Positions 10,827 to 19,801 of a DNA stretch of 46,921 bases are shown piece by piece. This DNA comes from Reyranella sp. (GTDB taxonomy: Bacteria > Pseudomonadota > Alphaproteobacteria > Reyranellales > Reyranellaceae). Within the stretch, counting starts at the first letter, position 1; each line of letters opens with the position of its first letter. Location: positions 1 to 46,921 of the forward strand of contig NZ_SCVH01000082.1 in NCBI RefSeq assembly GCF_004296935.1, read 5' to 3'. The position numbers and the translations under genes are program-made. The notes under the pieces are model-generated. The model made no database searches. It saw nothing but the letters and a program-made list of their open reading frames with translations, and had not been told where the DNA came from.

Positions 10827-10850
10827 CCCCGAATCACGAGCGATTCGGGG
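10827..10850 (-). terminator. Hairpin after thiC
   Basis: A perfect 9-bp stem (CCCCGAATC with GATTCGGGG) around a six-base loop lies 17 bases past the thiC stop. No U-run follows, so it may be a weak or Rho-assisted terminator or an RNA-stabilising hairpin. It separates thiC from the efflux operon on the same strand. Confidence 0.55.
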
Positions 10851-10867
10851 CCAAATGAGCCCGAAGG

Positions 10868-12703
<1,836 letters not shown>

Positions 12704-12754
12704 CTAGAAGGCAGACGGAGACCCGGCGGTGTCGTGCAAAGGAGATATATCCAG

Positions 12755-12851
12755 TCCCTTCGCCGGCATGACCCGGATCAGGTTCAAAGGGTCACCGCGC
12801 TGACGCCAAATCTGGCGACCGTCGGTATCTCAGCCCCTTGTCGGGACCCCC
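12755..12851 (-). ncRNA. TPP riboswitch (THI element) upstream of thiC
   Basis: Read on the minus strand, the segment contains GGGGCTGAGATACC, then CCCTTTGAACCTGATC, then CGGGTCATGCCGGCGAAGGGA. These are the conserved THI-box blocks in the expected order and spacing. It ends about 70 bases before the thiC ATG. In proteobacteria this class usually blocks translation initiation when TPP binds; no clear intrinsic terminator is seen between it and thiC, which fits that mode. Confidence 0.95.
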
Positions 12852-12864
12852 CTTGGACGAGGCC

Positions 12865-12892
12865 AACCTAGCCCCCCGTTCGCGACGGTCAA
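12865..12892 (-). promoter_or_regulatory. Candidate sigma-70 promoter of thiC
   Basis: On the minus strand, TTGACC (12887-12892) and TAGGTT (12865-12870) are separated by 16 bases. Initiation would fall a few bases downstream, right at the start of the TPP riboswitch. The position makes it a good fit for the thiC leader transcript. Confidence 0.55.
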
Positions 12893-12903
12893 GTGGACCG
12901 TTT

Positions 12904-12927
12904 CGTGGCACACCTCGTTGTGCCACG
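12904..12927. terminator. Perfect 9-bp hairpin downstream of the broken HTH gene
   Basis: CGTGGCACA and TGTGCCACG pair perfectly around a six-base loop. It sits between the HTH pseudogene and the thiC promoter, both read leftward, so it may stop readthrough into the thiC leader. No U-run is present on either strand. Confidence 0.4.
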
Positions 12928-13017
12928 GGTTGTTCCGCTGCCTGTGCCACATTTCGCCTCCAAGCGCTTGAGCACACAGGCGAATCGCCCCCTGATCTTC
13001 TGTGCCATCGAGCCCGA

Positions 13018-13496
13018 TCACCCGGCGTCATCGGATTTCTCCTTGTTGCGCGCAGCCTGGGCGCGAATCTCGGCCTCGTAGACGGCCACCCGTTTCTCGC
13101 CCTCGTCGAGCCGGCGCCTGAATTCGGCATCGCGTTCGCGCTTGGCCCGCAGCTCGGCAGCGAGCGGACCGTAGGTCTCTGCTTGCACTGCTTGCAGCAG
13201 CTTCCACAGCACACGGTGGTCCGGCACAGACATCTGATCGACGATCCGGCCGTCATGCCATACCGGGCGCTCGGCGCCGATGAGGCCGCGCTCCATGACC
13301 TCGTCGCGCAGCCGCTCGACGCCGCGTCGCGGGCGGACCCCCAGCGGGCGCGAAAGTCGGCATCGGCGTCGCGCCAGTTGTAGACGGTGCGCCGCGCGAG
13401 GCCCGCGGCCCGGCAGGCGGCGGAGACGGAACAGGTGCGCGCGAACTCGCGCAGGAAGCGGCCCTGCGGCCGCCAGCAGCGTTTGATCCGGGTCAT
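13018..13496 (-). pseudogene. Frameshifted HTH protein, phage terminase-small-subunit-like
   Basis: Two overlapping frames together make one protein. The first runs from the ATG at 13496 and encodes a helix-turn-helix segment (SVSAACRAAGLARRTVYNWR) followed by DADFRARW. It then goes out of frame near 13320-13330, where a GGGGG run lies on the coding strand. The matching continuation is in a neighbouring frame (GVERLRDEVMERGLIGAERP, then WHDGRIVDQMSVPDHRVLWK) and ends with a charged helical tail at 13018. Intact relatives are small DNA-binding proteins that resemble phage terminase small subunits. A one-base indel or a sequencing error in the G-run explains the break. A programmed frameshift is possible but unsupported. 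Confidence 0.7.
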
Positions 13497-13518
13497 TTGA
13501 AGGTCCTGTTTGGGCAAA

Positions 13519-13551
13519 GAAAAACGCCCGCGGATCGGTCCGGCGGGCGTT
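13519..13551 (-). terminator. Strong intrinsic terminator (minus strand)
   Basis: On the minus strand a 9-bp stem AACGCCCGC/GCGGGCGTT with an 11-base loop is followed by TTTTTCTTT. It would end transcripts coming from the large repeat protein gene. The adjoining upstream 11-mer matches a tRNA 3' end, so it may originally have been the terminator of a tRNA gene. Confidence 0.85.
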
Positions 13552-13554
13552 GGT

Positions 13555-13565
13555 TGGAGCGGGTG
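13555..13565 (-). other. Possible tRNA 3'-end remnant (tRNA-Gly-like acceptor end)
   Basis: The minus strand reads CACCCGCTCCA directly before the terminator. This matches the 3' acceptor arm plus CCA typical of tRNA-Gly, but the rest of a tRNA is missing. tRNA 3' ends are common integration sites, so this could be an attachment-site scar. At 11 bases chance is a serious alternative. Confidence 0.3.
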
Positions 13566-13600
13566 CAAAGATGCCCACTCTAGATGTTTTTATAGCAGAG

Positions 13601-13617
13601 ACCTGCTGAACTTGCAA
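13601..13617. repeat. Internal copy of the window-end 17-mer, IS-end-like
   Basis: ACCTGCTGAACTTGCAA is identical to 102-118 and is the reverse complement of 46804-46820. The neighbouring bases on the inner side (GCTATAAAAAC read from the minus strand) are partly similar to the terminal repeat, as expected for the second, imperfect end of an insertion sequence. No transposase lies beside it, so it would be a relic. Confidence 0.55.
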
Positions 13618-13666
13618 ATCGACTTTGCCGTATCAATTCAGCAGAAACGAAGAATCGACACTTCAG

Positions 13667-16327
13667 CTAGTTACTTTCTCTTCGCAAAACTCCAGTCCAT
13701 GTCAGGGCCGCAAACGCCACGATGACCCAGCCCAGCACCGAATAGACTGCGCGCAGAATACGCCAACCCCACCTTTCCTCGGATATCTCGCACTTATCGA
13801 CCATATGGAGGCCAACCACCGGGAGCATTGTATCCAAGGCATAGAGAACAGGGGTGATATCGGTGCAGGGAACATCTCGAACCGCGACAGGTGGATGCTG
13901 GCCATAGCGCACATTGCCATCTTCCGCACGATCCCTAAGCGGATTGAACGCTGGCGAGCGAATGCTTGTATCGGGGTCGGCCAGAGATCGGACGATCTCC
14001 ACGCCGACAGTTGCTTTCACCAACGCAGGATCAGGCAGCTTCATTGCAAGATTAACTCCTATCCAGCCGATGAAGACCCAAAGCGCTACGGCGCCTACCG
14101 CTCTGCCGGGACGATGGCCATAGCCAAAGAATAAGCCGAAAAGCGTCATCAGGATTCGGATGCCAGCGCCATTGGCGCAGCATCGATTCTGATGATCAAA
14201 TTTATTGATGGAAATGCTTCTCGAGTCCTCATCGTGTCCAGAAAGACGCAATACCCTCGCGAGCTGCTCATGGGGCTGGGGGAAAAAATCATACTTACTA
14301 GGACGCTGCCCTACGTATTGCCGTTCCAGCCATTGAATTCGATCATTACCAATGACCCCATGATTGCCCTCGGGAGTTGCCACCCGGTCGTAGACAAAGC
14401 CATCCAGATTGAGAAGAACACCCCTCAAGCGATTGCCGACATCTCGCTCGGGCATTGGCCCCCAAGCAGGCCCACCGCCGTCTCGCAATTCACTGACATG
14501 AGTGCCAGTCAGCAGCATGCGGCCCGATGTCCAGGTTCGATCCAGTTCGATGATGAGTGCGTCGTGAATGGATGCACGACTCAAGTCTAGGGCTGTCTCA
14601 AAGTCATCCCCGGAGGCCCCATTGCCTACGCCAGAGACAAGACAAGCGTGGCTAAGGTCGACATCTCCGCCGATTTTCGCACCTATCAGCTTCACTGTAC
14701 CCACAGCTTCAAAAGGGAGTTTGCCGTCGCCCCGCAAGAAAACATCTCGTGCAACCGTTATTCCGTCCGCTGCAAGCGACGAGCCACGATCATTAAACAA
14801 TTTCGCACCCTCAAATTCGAGGCTTCCACCAACCTTCGCCTCAAAGAGGCTGATTTCACCGGTTACTTCGAACCGACAAGCGCTGCTTGATTTGAGTGAT
14901 ATGGAACCGTCGACATTCGCACTGACAAGCGAGATCGCAACGTCTTCTAGACGGTCTATGCGCGCACCAAAGCATACGAAGCTTCCTCCGATATGTACTC
15001 CAGCCGCATCAATCCCGCCGACGAATTCTGTGCGTCGACGTCCCCTAGCGTTCAGAGATACATCGCCTCCGACGTGAGCGTTCCGAAGAGACAAGGCGTT
15101 GGCTTTCGGTGAAAAAACATGCGCACCACTAAGTCGAAGAGATCCTTCTATCTTTGAACTTCTTAAATTAAGCTCACCTCTCGCTTCAAACTCTCGGCCG
15201 TGTCGACTTCGGAAGTGCACATTCCTGCCAATTGTCGCACCCTCGAGCGACAGCGCCGACCCTGAATTGCTTTCCAAGACAACACCAGAACACGAAAGCT
15301 GCCCTCCCACCTCTGCCCCAAGAAGCCGGACGCATCCTCGAGCTTCGAAAGGATATTTCTGCGATGCCCGAAGAAACACGCTGCCGCTGATTTCCGCGCG
15401 CTCCATTATCAGTGCGTTATTGTTGGAACCTTCGAGCAATGCACCTTCGAGGGAAAGCGCCCCCCGAATCTTTGCATCAGTGATGTTCACAGTTCCTCGA
15501 ACAACGAAACGACGATCGCCCGTTGAAGAGAGACTCAGTCCATTGCCGATATCACAGTCGACGAGTATCAAAGCAGTGTGGCCAGGTGCATTTATGTGCG
15601 CACCTATCATCGAAAGCCAACGGCCGACCTTCGTTCCCAATAGACGTACGACGCCTCGCGCCTCGAATTCATGCCCGCCATAGGCGGACATCATTATATT
15701 TCCCGATACACTGGCGCCATCCAACGAAAGAGCTGTTTGGTCATTGTTCGATATCAATGAACCACTAAGAAACAGGCTTCCTTGAATACGGCACTGTCTT
15801 AAGTCGAGCGTGCAATTTGCAGCGATGGCTGTGCCACCGGCTATTCCACGTCCAAGGCCCCAGAGTTCCACGTCGGCGCCGGCCTGAAGCTCTTGCAAAT
15901 CGACATTGACCTGTCCTGGGGAGCCAAATTGCAACTCTCCAGCACGAAGACCGCTTTCCAGGCGCATTCGCGCACCAACCAATCCGTTCAATGATGTTCC
16001 TTCAAGAACTACGGAACTCCAGCATGAATCGGTCAGGTCCAGCGTACCTTCCAGATCACAATGCGAGAGCTCGAGAGTCGGCAGTGGATTCGTCGAGGTG
16101 CCGAAATTGCGAAGGTCGAGATTACCTCGAATTTTTGCGCCCGTGATAACGAAGCCAAGAGGCGCAATCGCAGGATCCAACAGGCGCGCCAGAATTATCT
16201 TTCGTAGAAAGTCGGCACCAACTGATCGATCTGGCCCTTGCCGATCGAAAGTCGCTCGCTGACCTTCCTTTAGGCATTCCGTGAGGTGAATTTCTGCGGC
16301 CGTTCTAGGAATAGGTGCTATCGCCAT
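13667..16327 (-). CDS. Large membrane-anchored protein with tandem 53-residue repeats
   Basis: I do not recognise a named function. From the ATG at 16327 (GAGG nine bases upstream) it is 886 residues; a TTG at 16408 is an unlikely longer start. An N-terminal segment leads into beta-helix-like repeats, seven of them exactly 53 residues each (about residues 199-569). After a spacer come two hydrophobic helices (LMTLFGLFFGYG and AVALWVFIGWIGVNLAM). The C-terminus has a motif ALDTMLPVVGLHMVDKC and a last helix (SVLGWVIVAFAALTWTGVLRR). This tail resembles that of bacterial pentapeptide-repeat-like membrane proteins annotated as membrane-associated oxidoreductases or channel-like proteins. No catalytic motif is evident. 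Base composition is clearly less GC-rich than the flanks, suggesting transfer. A strong terminator follows at 13519-13551. Confidence 0.8.
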   Translation of the reverse strand: MAIAPIPRTAAEIHLTECLKEGQRATFDRQGPDRSVGADFLRKIILARLLDPAIAPLGFVITGAKIRGNLDLRNFGTSTNPLPTLELSHCDLEGTLDLTDSCWSSVVLEGTSLNGLVGARMRLESGLRAGELQFGSPGQVNVDLQELQAGADVELWGLGRGIAGGTAIAANCTLDLRQCRIQGSLFLSGSLISNNDQTALSLDGASVSGNIMMSAYGGHEFEARGVVRLLGTKVGRWLSMIGAHINAPGHTALILVDCDIGNGLSLSSTGDRRFVVRGTVNITDAKIRGALSLEGALLEGSNNNALIMERAEISGSVFLRASQKYPFEARGCVRLLGAEVGGQLSCSGVVLESNSGSALSLEGATIGRNVHFRSRHGREFEARGELNLRSSKIEGSLRLSGAHVFSPKANALSLRNAHVGGDVSLNARGRRRTEFVGGIDAAGVHIGGSFVCFGARIDRLEDVAISLVSANVDGSISLKSSSACRFEVTGEISLFEAKVGGSLEFEGAKLFNDRGSSLAADGITVARDVFLRGDGKLPFEAVGTVKLIGAKIGGDVDLSHACLVSGVGNGASGDDFETALDLSRASIHDALIIELDRTWTSGRMLLTGTHVSELRDGGGPAWGPMPERDVGNRLRGVLLNLDGFVYDRVATPEGNHGVIGNDRIQWLERQYVGQRPSKYDFFPQPHEQLARVLRLSGHDEDSRSISINKFDHQNRCCANGAGIRILMTLFGLFFGYGHRPGRAVGAVALWVFIGWIGVNLAMKLPDPALVKATVGVEIVRSLADPDTSIRSPAFNPLRDRAEDGNVRYGQHPPVAVRDVPCTDITPVLYALDTMLPVVGLHMVDKCEISEERWGWRILRAVYSVLGWVIVAFAALTWTGVLRRESN
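14621..15733 (-). repeat. Seven coding repeats of 159 bp (53 residues)
   Basis: The translated units all have the same length without gaps. Each begins ALSL-x-x-A-x-[IV]-x-G or a close variant, has a central F-E-[AV]-x-G strand near residue 23-27, then A-K-[IV]-G-G-x-L, and ends with a G-A-x-[LIV] turn. Nucleotide copies have diverged, so the repeat is old or is held by protein structure rather than recent slippage. The pattern of short hydrophobic strands and Gly turns suits a right-handed beta-helix with about two to three coils per unit (inference). Confidence 0.85.
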
Positions 16328-16435
16328 TGCAAAGGGCCTCTGTCGCACCATTCCAGTCAATGGGCGTTCGAGAGTAGCAACTATGGCGATCAACCCATAG
16401 GCACACAATTCCTAGGGTTGCGTCCTTGAGGACAG

Positions 16436-17629
16436 TTAGACGACCTTGGCCGCGCGCATTTCCGCGACTTCGGCCGGGGAATAGCCCGCCTCGCCCAGCA
16501 CCTCGTCGGTGTGCTCGCCCAGAGTCGCGGGCGAACGCTCGACCGAGCCGCCGCCGTGCTCGAGGCGGAAGCCCGAGCCCACGACCCTGATCGGGCCATG
16601 CGGCGTGTCGACCGACTGCAGCACCGTGCGGTGCTGGAAGAGGTCGAGCTGGACGGTCTCGGGAATGCTCAGCACCTGGCCGGCCGGAATGTCCGACTTG
16701 GCAAAGCGCGCCGTCCAGGCGGCGGAGGTCTCGCGCTTGAGTGCCTCCTCGATGATCTCGTGCAGCGCCGTGTTGTTCTCGATGCGCGTCGGCCAGTCGA
16801 CGAACCTGGGATCGGCCAGCGCATCGGGGCGGCCCACTTCCTTCATCAGGCGCTGGAACTGCGGATCGGTCATGACGGCGAGCACGATCCAGCCATCCTT
16901 GGTCTTGAAGAGATTGCCCGTGGGCTTGCGCGTCACCGAGAGGTTTGCGGCCTGGCCGTGCACGCGGCCGGTCACCAAGTGCTCGGTGAATTGCTGGGCG
17001 AGATAGCCCATCACGGCGTCGATCATGGCGACGTCGACGAGCTGTCCCTTGCCGGTGTGGGTGCGCTGGAACAGCGCCGAGGCCACGCCCAGTGCCGCGG
17101 TCGCGCCCGACATCACGTCGGCGCCGGCGAAGCCCACGCGCGTCGGCCCGTTGTTCTCGAAGCCGGTGATCGACATCAGCCCCGACATCGCCTGGATCAT
17201 GCCGTCGAAGGCCGCCGTCTTGGCCTGCGGGCCGACCTGGCCGAAGCCCGACACCGCGCAATAGATCAGCTTGGGATTGAGAACGCGCAGCGTCTCGTAG
17301 CCGATGCCGAGATTGGTCATGACACCGGGGCGGAAATTCTCGATCACCACGTCGGCCTTGGCGACCAGGCGCTTGATGGCCTCGATTGCCTTGGGCTTTT
17401 TGAGATCGAGCGTGATCGAGCGCTTGCCGGCATTGACGGCGATCCAGGGGGCGGCGAGCCCGCGCTTCTCCCACTCGTTGGCGCGGTTGCCGTAGCGCAT
17501 GTCGTCGCCTTCGCGCGACTCGACCTTGATGACGTCGGCGCCCAGCAGAGCCAGCTGGTACGAGGCATAGGGCCCCGCCAGCACGCGCGTGAAATCGAGA
17601 ACCTTCACGCCCGCAAACGGCTTACTCAT
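16436..17629 (-). CDS. CoA-transferase family III (CaiB/BaiF type)
   Basis: This 397-residue enzyme moves CoA between carboxylic acids through an aspartyl-CoA anhydride. It opens KPFAGVKVLDFTRVLAGPYA, the family start, with LLGADVIKVE following. The likely catalytic Asp lies in GQLVDVAMIDAVMGYLAQ. The ENFRPGVMTNLGIGYE and AVSGFGQVGP signatures are intact. Length and motifs match formyl-CoA or succinyl-CoA type transferases, but the acyl substrate cannot be read from sequence. It starts 13 bases after the selenoprotein gene stop and must share its transcript. The pairing suggests that a CoA-activated acid is a substrate or product of the selenoprotein step. Confidence 0.93.
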   Translation of the reverse strand: MSKPFAGVKVLDFTRVLAGPYASYQLALLGADVIKVESREGDDMRYGNRANEWEKRGLAAPWIAVNAGKRSITLDLKKPKAIEAIKRLVAKADVVIENFRPGVMTNLGIGYETLRVLNPKLIYCAVSGFGQVGPQAKTAAFDGMIQAMSGLMSITGFENNGPTRVGFAGADVMSGATAALGVASALFQRTHTGKGQLVDVAMIDAVMGYLAQQFTEHLVTGRVHGQAANLSVTRKPTGNLFKTKDGWIVLAVMTDPQFQRLMKEVGRPDALADPRFVDWPTRIENNTALHEIIEEALKRETSAAWTARFAKSDIPAGQVLSIPETVQLDLFQHRTVLQSVDTPHGPIRVVGSGFRLEHGGGSVERSPATLGEHTDEVLGEAGYSPAEVAEMRAAKVV

Positions 17630-17642
17630 GTCGACACGATCC

Positions 17643-18569
17643 CTAGGCGACGCCCGCCTGCTTGCGTTGGCTGAGTGCGACCTGCTTCACCTTGTCGAAC
17701 TCGGCGCGCCGCTTGGCGACCTCTTCCGGCGGCATGCGGGCAATGTTGTTGTAGTCGTTCTTCCAGTCGCCATCCTCGGTCCAGCGCAGCGGCGATTGCA
17801 CCGTGGTGCGCGGCCCGATGGCGCTCTCGAAGACTTTCAACGCCAGGTCGAGGGTGAAGGCCTGCGTATCGGGTTCGTGCGGCTTGCCGCAGGAATTGCC
17901 GAGCGGGAAGTCGCTGAACAGGAAGCGCGGCACGCCGGCATATTCGACGATGTCCTTCGCCGCGCCCATGACCACCGTCGGGATGCCGTTCCGTTCGAGA
18001 TATCGGGCGACCAGACTCACGGTCTGGTGGCAGACGGGTCAAGTAGGCACCAGCAGCGCCGCGTCAACCTGGTCCTGCCGGCAGCGCGCCAGGATTTCCG
18101 GCGCGTCGGTTTCCAGCGTCACGCGCTGGCTGCGGTTGGTCGGCGCGCCATGGAAGCGCTGCGCGAGCGTGAAGCGACCCTGCGCAGCGAACTCGCGCAT
18201 CAGCGGCAGCGGGAACCAGGTGTTGCTGTCCTTGGCCGTGGTGTGCCTGCGGTCGTAGCCGATGTGGCTGATGCGCGTGTCATGATCGACCGCGGTGTCG
18301 CCCGAATAGACCGTGTAGAACTTGGCGCCCGCGTTATAGAGCGCGCCGGGGCCCTGATCGCCCTTGTCGGGCTGGTAAGGCGCCGCCGTCGTGATCAGTG
18401 CCAGCGTGCTGTCCTTCAGCGGCTTCTTCAGCGGCTGGAAGGGGGCATCCACATAGTGCGCCCAGCGATAGGGATTGTCGTAGCCGAGGGCCAGGTAGTA
18501 ATCGCGCGTGCGCCGCATGTAGTCGAGCGGGACGTCGTATTCCGGCGCGAAGTTCATGGTGTCGGTCAT
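17643..18569 (-). CDS. Selenoprotein, GrdB/PrdB-like reductase B family, in-frame UGA as Sec177
   Basis: Two open stretches in the same frame are separated only by one TGA (18039-18041); read through as selenocysteine they give a 308-residue protein. The junction is LVPT-U-PVCHQTV, a UxxC redox motif with Sec177 and Cys180. Glycine and D-proline reductase selenoprotein B subunits carry Sec in the same context, just after a hydrophobic strand (DAALLVPT) and before an amphipathic helix. Flanking regions fit the family: DSNTWFPLPLMREFAAQGRF before, and GIPTVVMGAAKDI and FSDFPLGNSCGKPHEP after. A stable hairpin starts 10 bases after the UGA. Classical GrdB and PrdB work in anaerobic Stickland fermentation with partner subunits that are absent here, so the reaction is unknown. 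Downstream is a CoA-transferase; a Bug-type receptor is divergent. Confidence 0.85.
18010..18041 (-). promoter_or_regulatory. SECIS-like hairpin with UGA(Sec) codon
   Basis: On the minus strand the UGA (18041-18039) is followed by 10 bases. Then comes a perfect 7-bp stem, ACCAGAC (18028-18022) with GTCTGGT (18016-18010), around the 5-base loop CGUGA. Bacterial SECIS elements place an apical loop about 16-37 bases after the UGA, with a G in the first two loop positions; both hold here. Both arms lie within coding sequence, and the protein reads on smoothly. Confidence 0.75.
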
Positions 18570-18736
18570 AAGCTAAACCTGAGACGCGCCCGGCACGAAG
18601 TCAAACCTGGAGACCGACAAACCCGGGGTCGAGTTTCCCACTGCGGACGGATGGGCACCTGCCCCCGAGGCCCGGGACTGATGACAAGGCGGCATCCGAT
18701 ACGTAACGTCGCGACAAGCCTGCAGGGAGGGCAACA

Positions 18737-19711
18737 ATGAACAAGATAAACCGCCGCACCGCGCTGGGTGCCGTCGCGGCGTTGGCCGTCACGCCGCGAG
18801 CGTCGGCGCAAACCTGGCCCGACAAGCCGCCGCATTTTCTCGTGCCCTACCCGGGCGGCGGCATCGTCGACATCGTCGCACGCTCGCTCGCCGATCCCCT
18901 GCAGACTGAACTCGGCCAGACGGTCATCGTCGAGCCCAAGCCCGGCGGCAATTCGACCATCGCGACGGCGCTCGTGGCCCAGGCCCCGGCCGACGGCAAC
19001 ACCTGGCTGATGGCGACCATCTCGCATGTCGTGGCGCCGCACCTGCAAAAAGTCTCCTACGATCCCATCGCCGACTTTCAGCCGGCCGCCTTCATCGCGG
19101 TCGCCACCTCGGTCGCGACGGTCCATCCCTCGGTGCCGGTGAAGTCGCTCAAGGAACTGGTCGAATACGGCAAGGCCAATCCGGGCAAACTGCACTACCT
19201 CAACCCGGGCAATGGCTCGTCGATCCACCTCTCGGCCGAACTGCTGAAGAGCTATGCCAAGTTCGATATGGTTTCGGTTCCCTACAAGGGAATCCCGCCG
19301 GGAATGCCGGACCTGCTGGAAGGCCGCCTGCAAGTCGGCCTCCTGCCCGGGCCGCTGGCCCATCAGCACGTCGCAGCGGGCAAGCTGCGGGCGCTCGCCG
19401 TCCTGGCCGAAAAGAGGCTGCCACAGCTTCCCGACGTTCCGACCTTCGCCGAAGCGGGTTTCGGCGATGCCCAGGTGACGAGCTGGTATGTCATCGCGGT
19501 TCGCGCCGGCACGCCGCCGGCCATCGTCACCCGCCTGCACGGTGCGGCGATGAAGGCCCTTCAAAGCCCGGAAACGCAAGCGCGGCTTGCCAAAGCCGGT
19601 TGCTACGTTCCCGCCGCCCGCTCCCCCGCCGAGGTCCTGGCGATGTGGAAAGCCGACTACGCGCGCTACGGCAAGCTGGTCAGGGACGCGGGGATCGCGA
19701 CCCAAGGCTGA
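18737..19711 (+). CDS. Tripartite tricarboxylate transporter (Bug/TctC-type) substrate-binding protein
   Basis: This 324-residue periplasmic receptor has an N-terminal signal (MNKINRRTALGAVAALAV, cleaved near ASA-QTWP). The opening WPDKPPHFLVPYPGGGIVDIVAR is the typical Bug ligand-loop signature, followed by VIVEPKPGGNSTIAT. Bug proteins bind small carboxylates, amino acids or their amides. No TctA/TctB membrane genes are in the window, as is common for orphan Bug proteins. It is transcribed away from the selenoprotein/CoA-transferase operon across a 167-bp gap, so it could supply or sense that pathway's acid substrate (inference). GGAGGG precedes the ATG at 18737. Confidence 0.9.
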   Translation: MNKINRRTALGAVAALAVTPRASAQTWPDKPPHFLVPYPGGGIVDIVARSLADPLQTELGQTVIVEPKPGGNSTIATALVAQAPADGNTWLMATISHVVAPHLQKVSYDPIADFQPAAFIAVATSVATVHPSVPVKSLKELVEYGKANPGKLHYLNPGNGSSIHLSAELLKSYAKFDMVSVPYKGIPPGMPDLLEGRLQVGLLPGPLAHQHVAAGKLRALAVLAEKRLPQLPDVPTFAEAGFGDAQVTSWYVIAVRAGTPPAIVTRLHGAAMKALQSPETQARLAKAGCYVPAARSPAEVLAMWKADYARYGKLVRDAGIATQG

Positions 19712-19801
19712 CAGTGATGTAACCCGGCGGCCATAGTGCGGCCCAACTCCGGCACGCTATATATAGGGTGTGGGAACTGGCTGACTTTGGGAGCGCATCG
19801 G

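Noticed and set aside
13519-13551. Complete tRNA gene next to the terminator
   Set aside because: Only an 11-base 3' end is present; no D-arm, anticodon or T-arm sequence can be found on either side.
18039-18041. TGA inside the GrdB-like gene as a simple nonsense mutation
   Set aside because: The frame continues with family-conserved sequence, the codon sits in a UxxC motif, and a SECIS-like hairpin follows. A pseudogene would not be expected to keep all three.
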